Below the pieces are notes generated by a model that saw only the letters and a list, made by a program, of their open reading frames with translations, was not told the DNA's origin and made no database searches. Positions 11,163 through 22,300 of a stretch of 64,000 nt of DNA are shown one piece after another. The DNA comes from Pyxicephalus adspersus (lineage: Eukaryota; Chordata; Amphibia; Anura; Pyxicephalidae). Position 1 is the stretch's first letter; each line of letters starts with the position of its first letter. The stretch covers positions 155,702,618-155,766,617 of the forward strand of contig NC_092860.1 in the NCBI RefSeq assembly GCF_032062135.1. Direction: 5' to 3'. The position numbers were made by a program, and so were the translations under genes.

Positions 11163-12735
11163 AATTGTAGCCTTGTCCAAACCACATAGCTGCCAGCCCA
11201 CTTCTGTATATTACTGGTGTTCATTAGGGATAAGTGAAAATGCCTCAGGCATTCTTGCAAAAATTTCCTCGAAGTTTCGATGGGTTAGTGAAATTTCACA
11301 AAACCATTGGAAATCACTATAGGAGGATTATCACAGCTGCAATCATAAATACAGCCGTGGCAATCCTCTTGTCAGTGAGCGATGCCCGGGCACTATGGGT
11401 CAGAATGAGGGTAAGCCCTCATTCTAACCTGTAGTGTCCGGGGATCTCGCACTGAGAGGAGGATTCCCAAGGCTCCATTCATAAATGCAACCGTAATACC
11501 CATCCTCTCAGAGTCTTGAGTCATGCAACTTGCGTTTATAAATGAAAGCGGCCGTGGGAAAAATCAGAGGATTCAGAGGACCAAGAGGTAGACCAAAAAT
11601 TGATGGAACAATGATGCAGAAGATCTTAAAAGACTGCAAGTTTATTTTTGAATATTTTCTCCCTAATTTTACCCAAATTTCAAACTTTTTTCACATTGAA
11701 CTTAATAGGATAAATGTGTGTATCATAGGTAAACATTGAATAATATATTTTGCAATTGGATCAAATTGGATAAAAGCTGGGCAAATCTTGGGTAAAATAT
11801 TTATGACCTGACCCCTAAAAGGAAGAAAACAGAGAGAGGTAGCTGATGGCTGATGGTAGGACTGACTGAAGAAAGAAAGTTAATGAAGGCCAAAACCCAC
11901 TGAGCGTTGCCGGTCCTGAGTCCACCAAGGCAGTAGGAGCATCTGCTCACAGGAAGGGCCAAAGGTGATGGGAAATAAAAAGCAAATCCATGTGCAATTA
12001 CCTTGTAATCAAATGACCAATATTTTGGGTTTGGAGGCTTATCAATGTTTTTACTGCTAATATATTTGTAGCTCCCTACTGGGCATTGGGTGGCCGATTA
12101 CCTTGTTTATGTCTCAATAATAAATTGTGATAAGAATTCCTATTAAGAAGAAGCAGCAAGGGAACTGATGAAAAGGTAATTATTGACCCACTGAGAAATC
12201 ATCTCCCATGTGAAGGGAATATAATTCCTCATCTGTGCTCCAATATACCATAATATATTCACAGCACATTACCGTCAGGGGTTCTGAATTCTTTTACTGA
12301 TAGCCGAACACATGGCTATGATTTCTCACATTACAAATGTGTGAAAGTTCAATCTATAATAGAAGATTATAAAGAAAAAGTAATATGGTTCTCCTCAGGT
12401 AAAGATTTTAAAGAATTACAAACGCTCATTATATAAGTATGGGGCCAATGAGGAAGGAAATCTAGCCAACTATCTGTGGTTGAAGATCTTCTAGGTCCAT
12501 GATTGAGTCTCCTTTAGAAAATTGAATGTAAAATTTACTATATTAAAATAATTAATTGTTAATCATGTAATATTACACCTTCTCAACATATCTAGTAATA
12601 GTCATATCCAATATCAATCGTTAATATCAAAGGCATATGAAATATTCCAATGAAATATTGCTCTACAGACGTTGATTGTTCAACACCGGGAAATTCGTTA
12701 AACCCTCTTGCTCTAGTAATAAAATTCCATCCTTG
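11163..12735. other. Intergenic, dispersed repeats only
   Basis: 11226-11520 carries the 'gggataagtga ... cctcgaagtttcgatgggt' dispersed repeat and two related 'gaggattcc / gaggattatc' segments in partial inverted order. The frame at 11542-11739 and the rest show no known domain. Confidence 0.4.
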
Positions 12736-12853
12736 GTGTCAGGAAGTCTGCATAGGTTTTAAACTTTCATATTACATGGCTGAACGTGTAAATTGTTGTC
12801 AGGAAGTCTGCATAGGAGTTAAAGCTTCATATTACATGGCTGAAGGTGAAAAA
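12736..12853. repeat. Short tandem duplication, about 60 bp unit
   Basis: 'gtcaggaagtctgcatagg' followed by a similar 'ttcatattacatggctgaa' segment occurs twice in a row, a direct duplication of about 60 bases with a few substitutions. It makes an accidental open frame (12650-12856). Confidence 0.8.
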
Positions 12854-15349
12854 TAGGCAGAATAGAGATGGTAAAACAGTATTATAGGTGGAAGATTGGT
12901 GCTGTTAAAGGCCCACAGCCCTGCTCAGAGGTGCTTGTTCTAATTGGATGAAATTGGCCTCTTTCATGCCTCAATGTAGTCACTATGAAACTATGAAATA
13001 TTTGATTGGCCTTCAGCCTTTTGTTATTCACTTCATCTTCAGCAGCATGTGCAGATAATATAGATGATGGTAGAAAAATGCATTAATTCTGTTTTAGGGT
13101 CTTTTAACATCATCAGTGGGAACTGGTGAAGAAACAGTGGTTCCTGCTAAGCCCCATATTTAAGGTATCCAGCAACTTGTGTTCTCGGCTGCTCCAGAAA
13201 GTTACCCGAAATCCCCCATGTAGTTCTGGACCGTGTAAGCTCAATAGGCTTAACTTTACCTAGACTATTCCTGACTTTCTAGACATCTGGGTCCAAATCA
13301 AGTCAGCTTTGTGGTCTCCCAATCCACGTTGATTCTATTTTCAGCAGTCTACAAGCCCTTTCACTCCTCCACGGTCCTGAGTGCACCTCAGTAAGTAATG
13401 CTGCAGCAGAAAAACAATTTGCCTTCCTTCTTTCCTTTTACTTAACTCCTCTCCATCTTCCAATTTATCTTCCTAATTTCCAAGCTGTAAACACAATGTT
13501 AGTTTCTGTAGGGAATATTACCCCACCACTTTAATGGGAAACCAGTCTAAAACAACATTGTGCTATCTGGCAGCCACACCTGCCATGTTCATTCTACACG
13601 ATGGAGCATTTAAGTTGTTTGGATAGGAAGCCACAGACGTGACACCATGGGTACGGATGGTGGTGAAGAAATGGTGTCTGCTCCTTCTGGAATAATATAC
13701 AGGACATTGGGGTCTACAAATGAGGTCAGGGTGCCTAAAATACAGCGTGGAAATATTTTAATTCAAGCCAGAAAGACAGTACAGGACAATGCAATACGAC
13801 ATTGTGGGAAGACATAGTGTGGCACAGTTTTCAGTGGCTGCTAATTTGTCCATGGTTGTCCATCCCAGCAAATGCAGAATAACAATTGCCCTATTGTAAG
13901 AAAAGTTTCACACCAACTGTTGCAAGAATTACTTGGAGGCACTAATGCTTAAAACGTTTCTAAGAATGACAAAGTATATGGATCTGCAATCAAATACAGA
14001 CAACCCCTCACGTGATTTTATATCAAAAGCTGATTTCTGTATACTTGTTATATTTTTCAAGTTTGTATACTTTATGTTTGTACCTTTTATTTTGTTTGAC
14101 TGTAATTATTTGTGTAATTGTTGTGTGTAAAATTCACATTTTCTACTTTTTCTGAATAAAAATTTATTGAAATAGTCAAATACAGACACCCCCAATGCAA
14201 CCTGCATGGGTGGCATGTGCCTTTTTGCTATACAAAAAGAACATAAGATAAAGGTAACATTTTTTGTTTATGAATATAAAGTCTGAGGTCTGAATGAACA
14301 AAGATTTGTATCATTTTTTATTTTATAAAATTTATTTTTCTTTCTTAGTTTCATCTCAGGGCTGTCAACATCCTGCAGCCTTTTAGGAAGCACCTTTATT
14401 ATCCAATCCAGCAATGGCTGCATTGTTGTCTTCAAATGGAAACCCCAAAACTAATTGTGGTCTTTATTAGGCATGTATATTACATAGTGACAATGCAGGA
14501 ATACTATCGGGAGAGGCATTGCTTGTGACTCTGTAACCGGAAGTAACAAGGACCCTCATGTCAGGATCTCCAAGGGTTATTATAGTGAAAGCTGTGATTT
14601 AAAATCAAGTTTAAAATTATACCAGAGCGTTAGGTATTCCATTCAAATGCACTTTGGTCATAAATTATTTTTTTTTATTTCAGATCATTAGAAGGATCCA
14701 AGCTCAGAGGAACACCAATAATAATACAACTACTGAGTCCAAAAATGTTACATCTGGATGACTGGGGATTATACTAGGAGCTTACCGGCCTTAACCTGTG
14801 ATTTAGGAGGTCAGCAAACATTATCTTGTGGATGTGAGAACCTAATAATCATATAAGTATATGTTATGGGACCTTTTAAACGACTTAGGAGCAAGTTAAT
14901 TTAAATGAAAAATCTAAAATGTTTGTGAGCTAAGATTGGAATTCAGTTTGGAAGTTCATCTCCAGGTCTTGGTGCAACATGGTCAACTTGCTGCTTTTGT
15001 TGTTCCCACGTTTTAGTCATTTTATACTTCAATTCTGTTATAAAAAACTTATTTTGTTCAAGACACTGATTATAGCTCCGGGCTGTATATTGGATGACTT
15101 CAGCTGTGATAGAAGTCCTGGCCTATGCTCTAGGGTCTTGTACTGCTTCTTGGATTTTTGACCTTCAGCTTGGACCCTGGAATCTGACACCCAGATCCCT
15201 TATCCGATCTTGCCCTGATTACCAAACCTTTGGAGGTTGGTTCTTTATGGAGTTGCTCCTTGGATTTTCCCTTGGTTCCGGAAATTCAAACCAAAACAAC
15301 CCTCCCACAAGACTAAGGCCCTCACCCTAGGACCATCCACTTTCATGGA
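12854..15349. other. Region upstream of the olfactory receptor
   Basis: No coding exon recognised. Olfactory receptor genes usually have one or more non-coding 5' exons within several kb, and a spliced leader may be here, but I cannot choose one. 15140-15330 has repeat-like 'cttggaccctgg' sequence similar to part of 8596-9375. Confidence 0.4.
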
Positions 15350-16330
15350 ATGTTCTTCATTTCCATGATTGACAATTCTATGGGGTCTGATAATAAAACC
15401 AGAGGGACAGAATTCTACCTGATTGCATTTTCTGATTTTCCACATTTACAACTTCCTCTCTTCATGCTCTTCTTACTCCTCTATCTCACCACCATGTTTG
15501 GCAATGTCATCATAGTCACGGTAATTGGCTTGAACCACCACTTGCACGTTCCAATGTACTTCTTCTTGTGTAACCTGGCCTCACTAGATGTATGCTACAC
15601 GTCTGTGACCACACCAAATCTACTTCATATCTTCATTACTGGGAATAACAGGATTTCCTTTACTGGATGCTTTGTACAACTCTACTTCTTTCTGGCCTTT
15701 GCCAGTGCTGAGTATTTTCTCCTGACAGCCATGTCCTATGATCGTTATGTGGCCATCTGCAAGCCTTTGCACTATCCACTTGTTATAAATAGGCAGTCAT
15801 CAGTAAAAATGGTGTGTGGGTCATGGCTCATTGGCTTTGTCGGTGCACTTCCTTTGGTTATATTTATTTCTGGCTTGGATTTTGGCTCCACCAATGAAGT
15901 CAACCATTATTTCTGTGACATGATTCCATTGCTGAAGCTGTCTTGCAGTGATACGTCATTTACAGAGGTCATCATGTTTTCTGAAGGTGTTTTTCTTGCG
16001 ATGACTTGTTTTATGCTCACCTTGACCTCATACTGTTTTATCATCTCCACCATTCTCCGAATCCATACATCAGAAGGACGGAGGAAAGCCTTTTCCACCT
16101 GCTCGTCTCACCTTAGCATCGTCATCTTGTTTTACGTTGTCATCTTCTGCCTGTACATGAAGCCTCCATCAACAAGTTCCCTAAACCAAAGCAAAGTCAT
16201 GTCTGTGCTATTCACCCAGGTCGTTCCCATGCTGAACCCCATCATATACAGCCTCAGGAACAAAGATGTGAAGGAGGCCATAGGAAAAACAAAGAACAAA
16301 GCATTTTGGTGCAGCACTGATAACTGCTAG
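15350..16330 (+). CDS. Intact olfactory receptor (class II-like GPCR)
   Basis: A 326-residue single-exon seven-transmembrane receptor, the usual length for the family. It detects odorants in the sensory neuron membrane and signals through G-olf. Motifs in order: an N-glycosylation site NKT near residue 15; GNVIIVTV (TM1, about 50-57); VPMYFFLCNLASLD (TM2 start, about 67-80); the conserved TM3 Cys in TGCFVQLYF; AMSYDRYVAICKPLHYP (end of TM3, about 127-143); Cys-containing HYFCDMIPLLKLSC in extracellular loop 2; GRRKAFSTCSSHLSIV (TM6 entry); and PMLNPIIYSLRNKDVKEA (TM7, about 291-308). In-frame Met codons also sit at residues 6 and 11. The third (15380) gives a more typical short N-terminus, so the start is uncertain by ten residues. 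It is the likely relative of the broken copy at 5419-5985 on the same strand. Ligand and subfamily cannot be told from the sequence. Confidence 0.95.
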   Translation: MFFISMIDNSMGSDNKTRGTEFYLIAFSDFPHLQLPLFMLFLLLYLTTMFGNVIIVTVIGLNHHLHVPMYFFLCNLASLDVCYTSVTTPNLLHIFITGNNRISFTGCFVQLYFFLAFASAEYFLLTAMSYDRYVAICKPLHYPLVINRQSSVKMVCGSWLIGFVGALPLVIFISGLDFGSTNEVNHYFCDMIPLLKLSCSDTSFTEVIMFSEGVFLAMTCFMLTLTSYCFIISTILRIHTSEGRRKAFSTCSSHLSIVILFYVVIFCLYMKPPSTSSLNQSKVMSVLFTQVVPMLNPIIYSLRNKDVKEAIGKTKNKAFWCSTDNC

Positions 16331-16333
16331 TTT

Positions 16334-16700
16334 AACTTCTATATATGCAAACTATTAGTAGTAGTAGTAATGGAACATGTATTGTATAGCTATCCAAAGA
16401 TTTCTTGCAGCTACGTCATAGGAAAACTCAACACAGCAAAGGTTCTCTATCGGATGGGGATCTGAATACTGTAGAGGCCATTTGAGACCAGTGAACCCAT
16501 TGTCATGTTCAAAGATGGTTCCATTATATGGCATTGGAGCCATCAGAAGATGAGGACAGTGTGGTCATAAAGAGATGGTCATGGTCAGCTGGTAATAAGG
16601 GGCCAAAAGTGTGCCAGGAAAATATGCCACCACCAATACACCACCATCACCACCAGGAGAAAGATGGATCCATGTTTTCATGTTGTGGACAGCAAATTTT
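16334..16700. other. 3' flank of the olfactory receptor
   Basis: Short GTA repeat (16361-16372) and unique-looking sequence with a CACCACC-rich patch at 16627-16660. No gene recognised. Confidence 0.4.
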
Positions 16701-16707
16701 GTCCCCA

Positions 16708-17675
16708 GCACTGTATACAACACAAACACCTGACCCCTGCACTGTATATTATACATACACCTGACCGCTACAATGTATACAATACATACACCTGACCCCT
16801 ACAGTCTATACGATACATACACCTGACCCCTACAGTCTATACAGTACATACACCTGACCCCTACAGTCTATACAATACATACACCTGACCCCTACAATCT
16901 ATACAATACATACATTTGGACCCAACAGTCTATACAATACGTACACCTGACCCCTACAGTCTATACGATACATACACCTGACACCTACAGCCTATGTGAT
17001 ACATATACCTGAGCCCTGCAATCTATACAATACATACACCTGACCCCTGCAATCAATAGAACACATACACCTGAACCCTTCTTTGTATATGATACATACA
17101 CAACACATACACCTGACCCCTGCACTGTATATGATACATACACCTGACCCCTGCACAGTATATGATACATACACCTGACCCCTGCACAGTATATGATACA
17201 TACACCTGACCCCTATAGTCTATACAATACATACACCTAGCCCCTGCAGTCTGTACAATAAATACACCTGACCCCTACAGCATATGTGATACATATACCT
17301 GACCCCTGCAATCTATACAATACATACACCTGACCTCTGCACTCTATAGAACACATACCCCTGACCCCTTCTTTGTATATGATACATACATCTGACCCTT
17401 GCACTGTATATGATACATACACCTGACCCTTGCACTGTATATGATACATACACCTGACCGCCACAATGTATACAATACATACACCTGACCCCTATAGTCT
17501 ATACAATACATACACCTGACCCCTGCAGTCTATACAATACATACACCTGACCCCTACAGTCTATACGATACATACACCTGACTCCTGCAATCTATACAAC
17601 ACATACACCTGACCCCTACACTCTATACACTACATACATCTGACCCCTACACTGTATACAATACATACACCTGAC
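16708..17675. repeat. 31-bp minisatellite, array 1
   Basis: About 30 imperfect copies of a 31-base unit with the core 'acatacacctgacccctac' followed by 'agtctatacaat'. Variants change the middle (cagtctatacaat, cactgtatatgat, caatctatacaat). Minus-strand open frames here are by-products of the repeat. Confidence 0.97.
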
Positions 17676-17679
17676 TTTA

Positions 17680-18070
17680 AGCCAATAAGTGAATATAACG
17701 AGAACAGCAAACATAAAAATTTGTTTAGAGAAAGTCTTTAAACACAAAATTTCTTCAAAAAGGAAGGGGTACAAATTTATTTATAAAAATGTCAGCCATG
17801 TGCTGGCTACTGGTGAGATTGTGGGGCAGGGGTGTCCAACAGGCAATAGGACCTCATTTTTGTGGACCAGGAGGGATTTGAACAAACTTCCCTCAGCCAG
17901 CCCGGTGTCCCTCGCCGATGGAGAACCAGAAAGAAGATTTGCTTCTTCTCAGCAGCGCCATCACCATGCTGACAGTCGTGGTACATGGGAAACAGAGGGA
18001 AGGGGAGAAGGTCAGTCTGCCCTAGAAAGGCAAGGGATCCTGTGTGTGCATAGGGGGATTGCAGTAAATA
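17680..18070. other. Insertion between the two minisatellite arrays
   Basis: 17680-17770 resembles 18868-18950 over about 80 bases (shared 'gagaaagtctttaaacacaa' and 'aatttcttcaaaaa'), which lies in the 3' flank of the PC-esterase gene. The rest (17820-18070) is GC-richer and unrelated to the repeat unit. It splits what was probably one array. Confidence 0.6.
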
Positions 18071-18074
18071 TCCC

Positions 18075-18356
18075 CACCCCATGCGTTACATACACCTGAC
18101 CTCCACTGCACTCCATGCGTTACATACACCCGACCCCCCGCACTCTATGCGTTACATACACCTGACCTCCCCTTACTCCATACATTACATACACCTGACA
18201 CCGGCATGCTACGCATTACACACACCTGACCTCTGCACTTAATGCATTACATACACCTGACCCCTGTACGCTAAATGCAATATATACACCCGACCCCTGC
18301 ACTCCATGCGTTACATACACTGATCTTCGCACTCTATGCGTTACATACACCTGAGC
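18075..18356. repeat. 31-bp-type minisatellite, array 2
   Basis: Same 'gttacatacacctgacc' core as array 1, with units of about 30-31 bases but a different variable part (actccatgcg / actctatgcg). It is a separate variant block of the same satellite. Confidence 0.93.
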
Positions 18357-18529
18357 CCTGCGTGCATTACTAGGATCTTGCAATCTACCACTATCTTGTC
18401 CCACTCCCACCCTTAACCAAAACAAAATGAACAATCATATTTGTATATGCAGGGAGGAATTGGGGGACGGGTTATTTTGTTTAAGGAAATTATATAGATA
18501 CCTGTAAAAATTAAAAAAAACACACAAGA

Positions 18530-18562
18530 TTTATTATGGATAAACAAGAAAATAACTTTATT
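18530..18562 (-). promoter_or_regulatory. Candidate distal poly(A) signals for the PC-esterase gene
   Basis: Two AATAAA hexamers on the minus strand (18530-18535 and 18557-18562) lie about 0.75 kb past the stop codon at 19314. They could end a longer 3' UTR. The proximal candidate is at 19219-19224. Confidence 0.4.
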
Positions 18563-19218
18563 CTAAAAAGCAGGAAAATGATCTGAACATCAACAAAAAA
18601 AACAGCAAAATGTCAGTTTATTCCAAACCAAACAAACAATCTCTGGATCTCAAGCAAGCTTCCTATTCAATATTAAATGAAGACCTTGAGATTCAGTACA
18701 AACCAATACAACATTTTGTCAGGTCCAAAGGCTTGGTAATGGTTTACCAATTTGGATAATTCCATTGGCTAAAGGTGGCTTTTTAAGCCAATTTTTTTAC
18801 TTCACACCCATGGACATTTGGTTGGTCCTAGGGCCCCAATGGAATTCAGTTCACATCAAAGGACTAAAGTAAATAAAACAAGAACAACAAACATAAAAAT
18901 ATGTTTCGAGAAAGTCTTTAAACACAAATTTCTTCAAAAACGAAATGGACTTCCAAGAGTAAATGGTGGAGCTCCAAGAATGTATTAACTCATATGCCCC
19001 AAGGATAAATGACAGATCTCCAAATGTGTAATGGACAAATGTTGCTCCATTTGAAGAACCGTTGAGGAAGAGATGGACTTTTAGGTCCAAACCAAGTTTC
19101 GGTGCTCAATTCACGAACAAGATCAGTACCAAAGCTTAGAGAAAACTCCTAAAACAAAACTCCAAAAGTGCAAAACAATGTTTTTGACCCACTTTACCAG
19201 AACAAATAGTGCCATGCC

Positions 19219-19224
19219 TTTATT
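19219..19224 (-). promoter_or_regulatory. Candidate proximal poly(A) signal for the PC-esterase gene
   Basis: AATAAA on the minus strand, about 90 bases downstream of the TAG stop at 19314. Confidence 0.5.
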
Positions 19225-19313
19225 AAAAGACACCCTGAGGTAGAAGGAGATAAAGTGGCATAGTAGCAAGTGCAGATCCCTCAAAACGTGGGAAGCCTTC
19301 ATTTCTCTGGTCC

Positions 19314-22300
19314 CTAGATGCGGGTTTGATAAGACTGGCGAGGTGGATAGTAAGGGGGCGCCCATCCTTGCTCCGGCTTCATCCTTTTTCTCTTTGGAAA
19401 TCTTTGGTTGCGAGTCCAGGTTTCCTGGGGCATTGTGCTGTTGTACTGGAATGTGCAGAATTCCCAATCTGGCACTGCCATGTGGTGGGGGGGGATAGTC
19501 ATCCCATTAAAGGGGTGGTTTTCAAACATGGGAACTGGGAAAAAAATGTAGAAAATTGAAGGTCAGCCAGGAATATTACACACACAGCAACCACTCAATT
19601 CCAAACACAAAGGTACGCAGAACAAGATTTCTCAGCATTTATAATACTAAATAGTGCCGTACTTTGTGAACTTACACTAAAGCTAAAAGTATCCGAATGC
19701 CCCATCATCTCCTCTCCCGACCACCCCCGAGTTCGGTGATGACCCTTTTTTCGGTCCACCATGACTGGCTCCCTGTGTAAAAAGCCAAGTCCATAGTGTC
19801 ACCTCAAGTTTCCTGCACTAGACCTTGACCTCAACCCTACGTATTACCTCTGGGGTGAACTGGCTGGAACACCAACTGTGGGCACAAACTGCCATAGCCC
19901 CGTCTGCCAGGGCAGGAGTAACCATTACAGGTGTTGCCCTCCCCCCAGGCTGTCTGGGCAATAAAGCCAAGGCCTGGGGAACTCATCTTAGTCTTATCAG
20001 CATGTTTTTTATTAGCATTGAAGAACGACTGAGTCAAAAGTATTCTATAAACCAGCTGGAGTTCCACTTTCATGCCATATAAATGAACCACATAGGGTTG
20101 TATCGACTGTATCAGAACCTCATATTTGGTGTAGAGTCAGATATTTTCACATGTAGGAGGCAGCAAGGAGACTTTTTTTGGCATAAAAAAAAAAAAGTTG
20201 GAGTATCTGTTGCTCCTGCAATATGAGCCGTGTGAATTGTTATCTGTATTGCACATTTTCTTGGTGAAGGTCAGCTAGATTCTCCAAGGAATGTGGGGGC
20301 TGCAGAGACCGAGTGTAAATCACAAGGCTTCAGACCCGGGGAGGACACTGGCTTGTTGTGAGCCCAATAACAATACAAAAAAAGGTAAAAGAAAAGTATG
20401 GAATACCACTGAAAATGCCAGTTGCCTGATGACCATACTCGGACCCCCATCACCATGTGACCACATGGCATACAATACAAGGGGGCAGAAGGGAGAAAGG
20501 TAGAAGGGTGAAACCTGCCCTCCCCTGCCGGGCTATTATTTTTTAACATAACCCTGTTAAAGTTGTGCACAATCAGAGCTGGCGAAGCTGAGGCATCAAA
20601 TTGAGCACCTACATGACATTGGACTTACCTGTAAGGTTTACATCTGCTATCTTCCCATAGCCACCTAAACCAAAGTTTCTCAGAGTAAAATTACCAACCA
20701 AAAATGGACTGTCATCAGCAAAGGGAGAGGCGGCTGCAGAAAACAGAAATAATTTAATACATCAGTGGTTAGCTATGGATAGGGAATACAGTGCAGCGTG
20801 TAGGAGTTATAAAGAACATTGCATGATATGTCAGGATCCGAAAAGAAAATTGTACAGAGGACACAGACGTGTATGAATCAGAAAAAAAAGAAGGCCACAG
20901 TGTGATCTGATTAGAGAAGAGAACATAGGACAAAGCCTGAAGTTAGGAGACGAGAAAAAAAGGACACAGTGCTAGGTGTAGGGATCAGAGAAGAGAGCAG
21001 AGGACACAGTGCTAAGTGTAGGGATCAGAGAAGAGAGCAGAGGACACAGTGCTANNNNNNNNNNNNNNNNNNNNNNNNNNNNNNNNNNNNNNNNNNNNNN
21101 NNNNNNNNNNNNNNNNNNNNNNNNNNNNNNNNNNNNNNNNNNNNNNNNNNNNNNNNNNNNNNNNNNNNNNNNNNNNNNNNNNNNNNNNNNNNNNNNNNNN
21201 NNNNNNNNNNNNNNNNNNNNNNNNNNNNNNNNNNNNNNNNNNNNNNNNNNNNNNNNNNNNNNNNNNNNNNNNNNNNNNNNNNNNNNNNNNNNNNNNNNNN
21301 NNNNNNNNNNNNNNNNNNNNNNNNNNNNNNNNNNNNNNNNNNNNNNNNNNNNNNNNNNNNNNNNNNNNNNNNNNNNNNNNNNNNNNNNNNNNNNNNNNNN
21401 NNNNNNNNNNNNNNNNNNNNNNNNNNNNNNNNNNNNNNNNNNNNNNNNNNNNNNNNNNNNNNNNNNNNNNNNNNNNNNNNNNNNNNNNNNNNNNNNNNNN
21501 NNNNNNNNNNNNNNNNNNNNNNTGTAGGGATCAAAGGAGAGAAGAGGACACAGTGCTAGATGTAGGGATCAGAGAAGAGAGCAGAGGACACAGAATGTAG
21601 TGTTAAGATCAGAGAAGAGAGGACAAAGTATGTAATGCAGGGATCAGAGGACACAGCATGTAGCGTAGGGATCTGAGAAGAAAAGGCACAATACGTGGTG
21701 TAGGGATCAGAGAATAGAAGGCACAATATGTAGTGTAGAGATCAGAAAGAAGACAGTATGTAGTGTAGGGGTTGTAGGACATGTGCAGTTTGAATACTGA
21801 GAATAACACAGCAATGTCTGGTTCCTATTTTGCATCTCACCATTTGAATTCATTTGATTTGAAGGATAACCAACATTACCAGGATTAAAGGTCTCTAATG
21901 CAGAAATAAAAAAATTACATTAGAATAAAATGCTAAATATAGGGAATAAACGCTTGTTTATCTTCAATATTATAGACACCAGGGGGAGTCCACTAACAGG
22001 ATCCAACAGTATAATGACGTGGTGACCACATGTCCATTACCAGAGGTTGTTCCCAAGCTTGATTGGATGGTTATAGGCAGTATTTTGTCAGCCTCAGATT
22101 CGATGCTCGGTAATGATGCCAAGCTTTTATGGTTAGCCATTTGATTATGGATGTTTTCCTTGATATTGATGGCGTGCCACTAAAAGCCAGAGGAAGTGGT
22201 TTTATGCCACAGCCAAACTTGTCACTGCAACAATATACTGTTGGATCCTGTTAGTGGACTTCCTCTTGTGTGTATTTTAGAATTAATTTGTAGCAATTGA

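Noticed and set aside
16708..18356. Possible CRISPR-like array
   Set aside because: Units are contiguous minisatellite repeats with drifted variants and no spacers of unrelated sequence, and the DNA is vertebrate.
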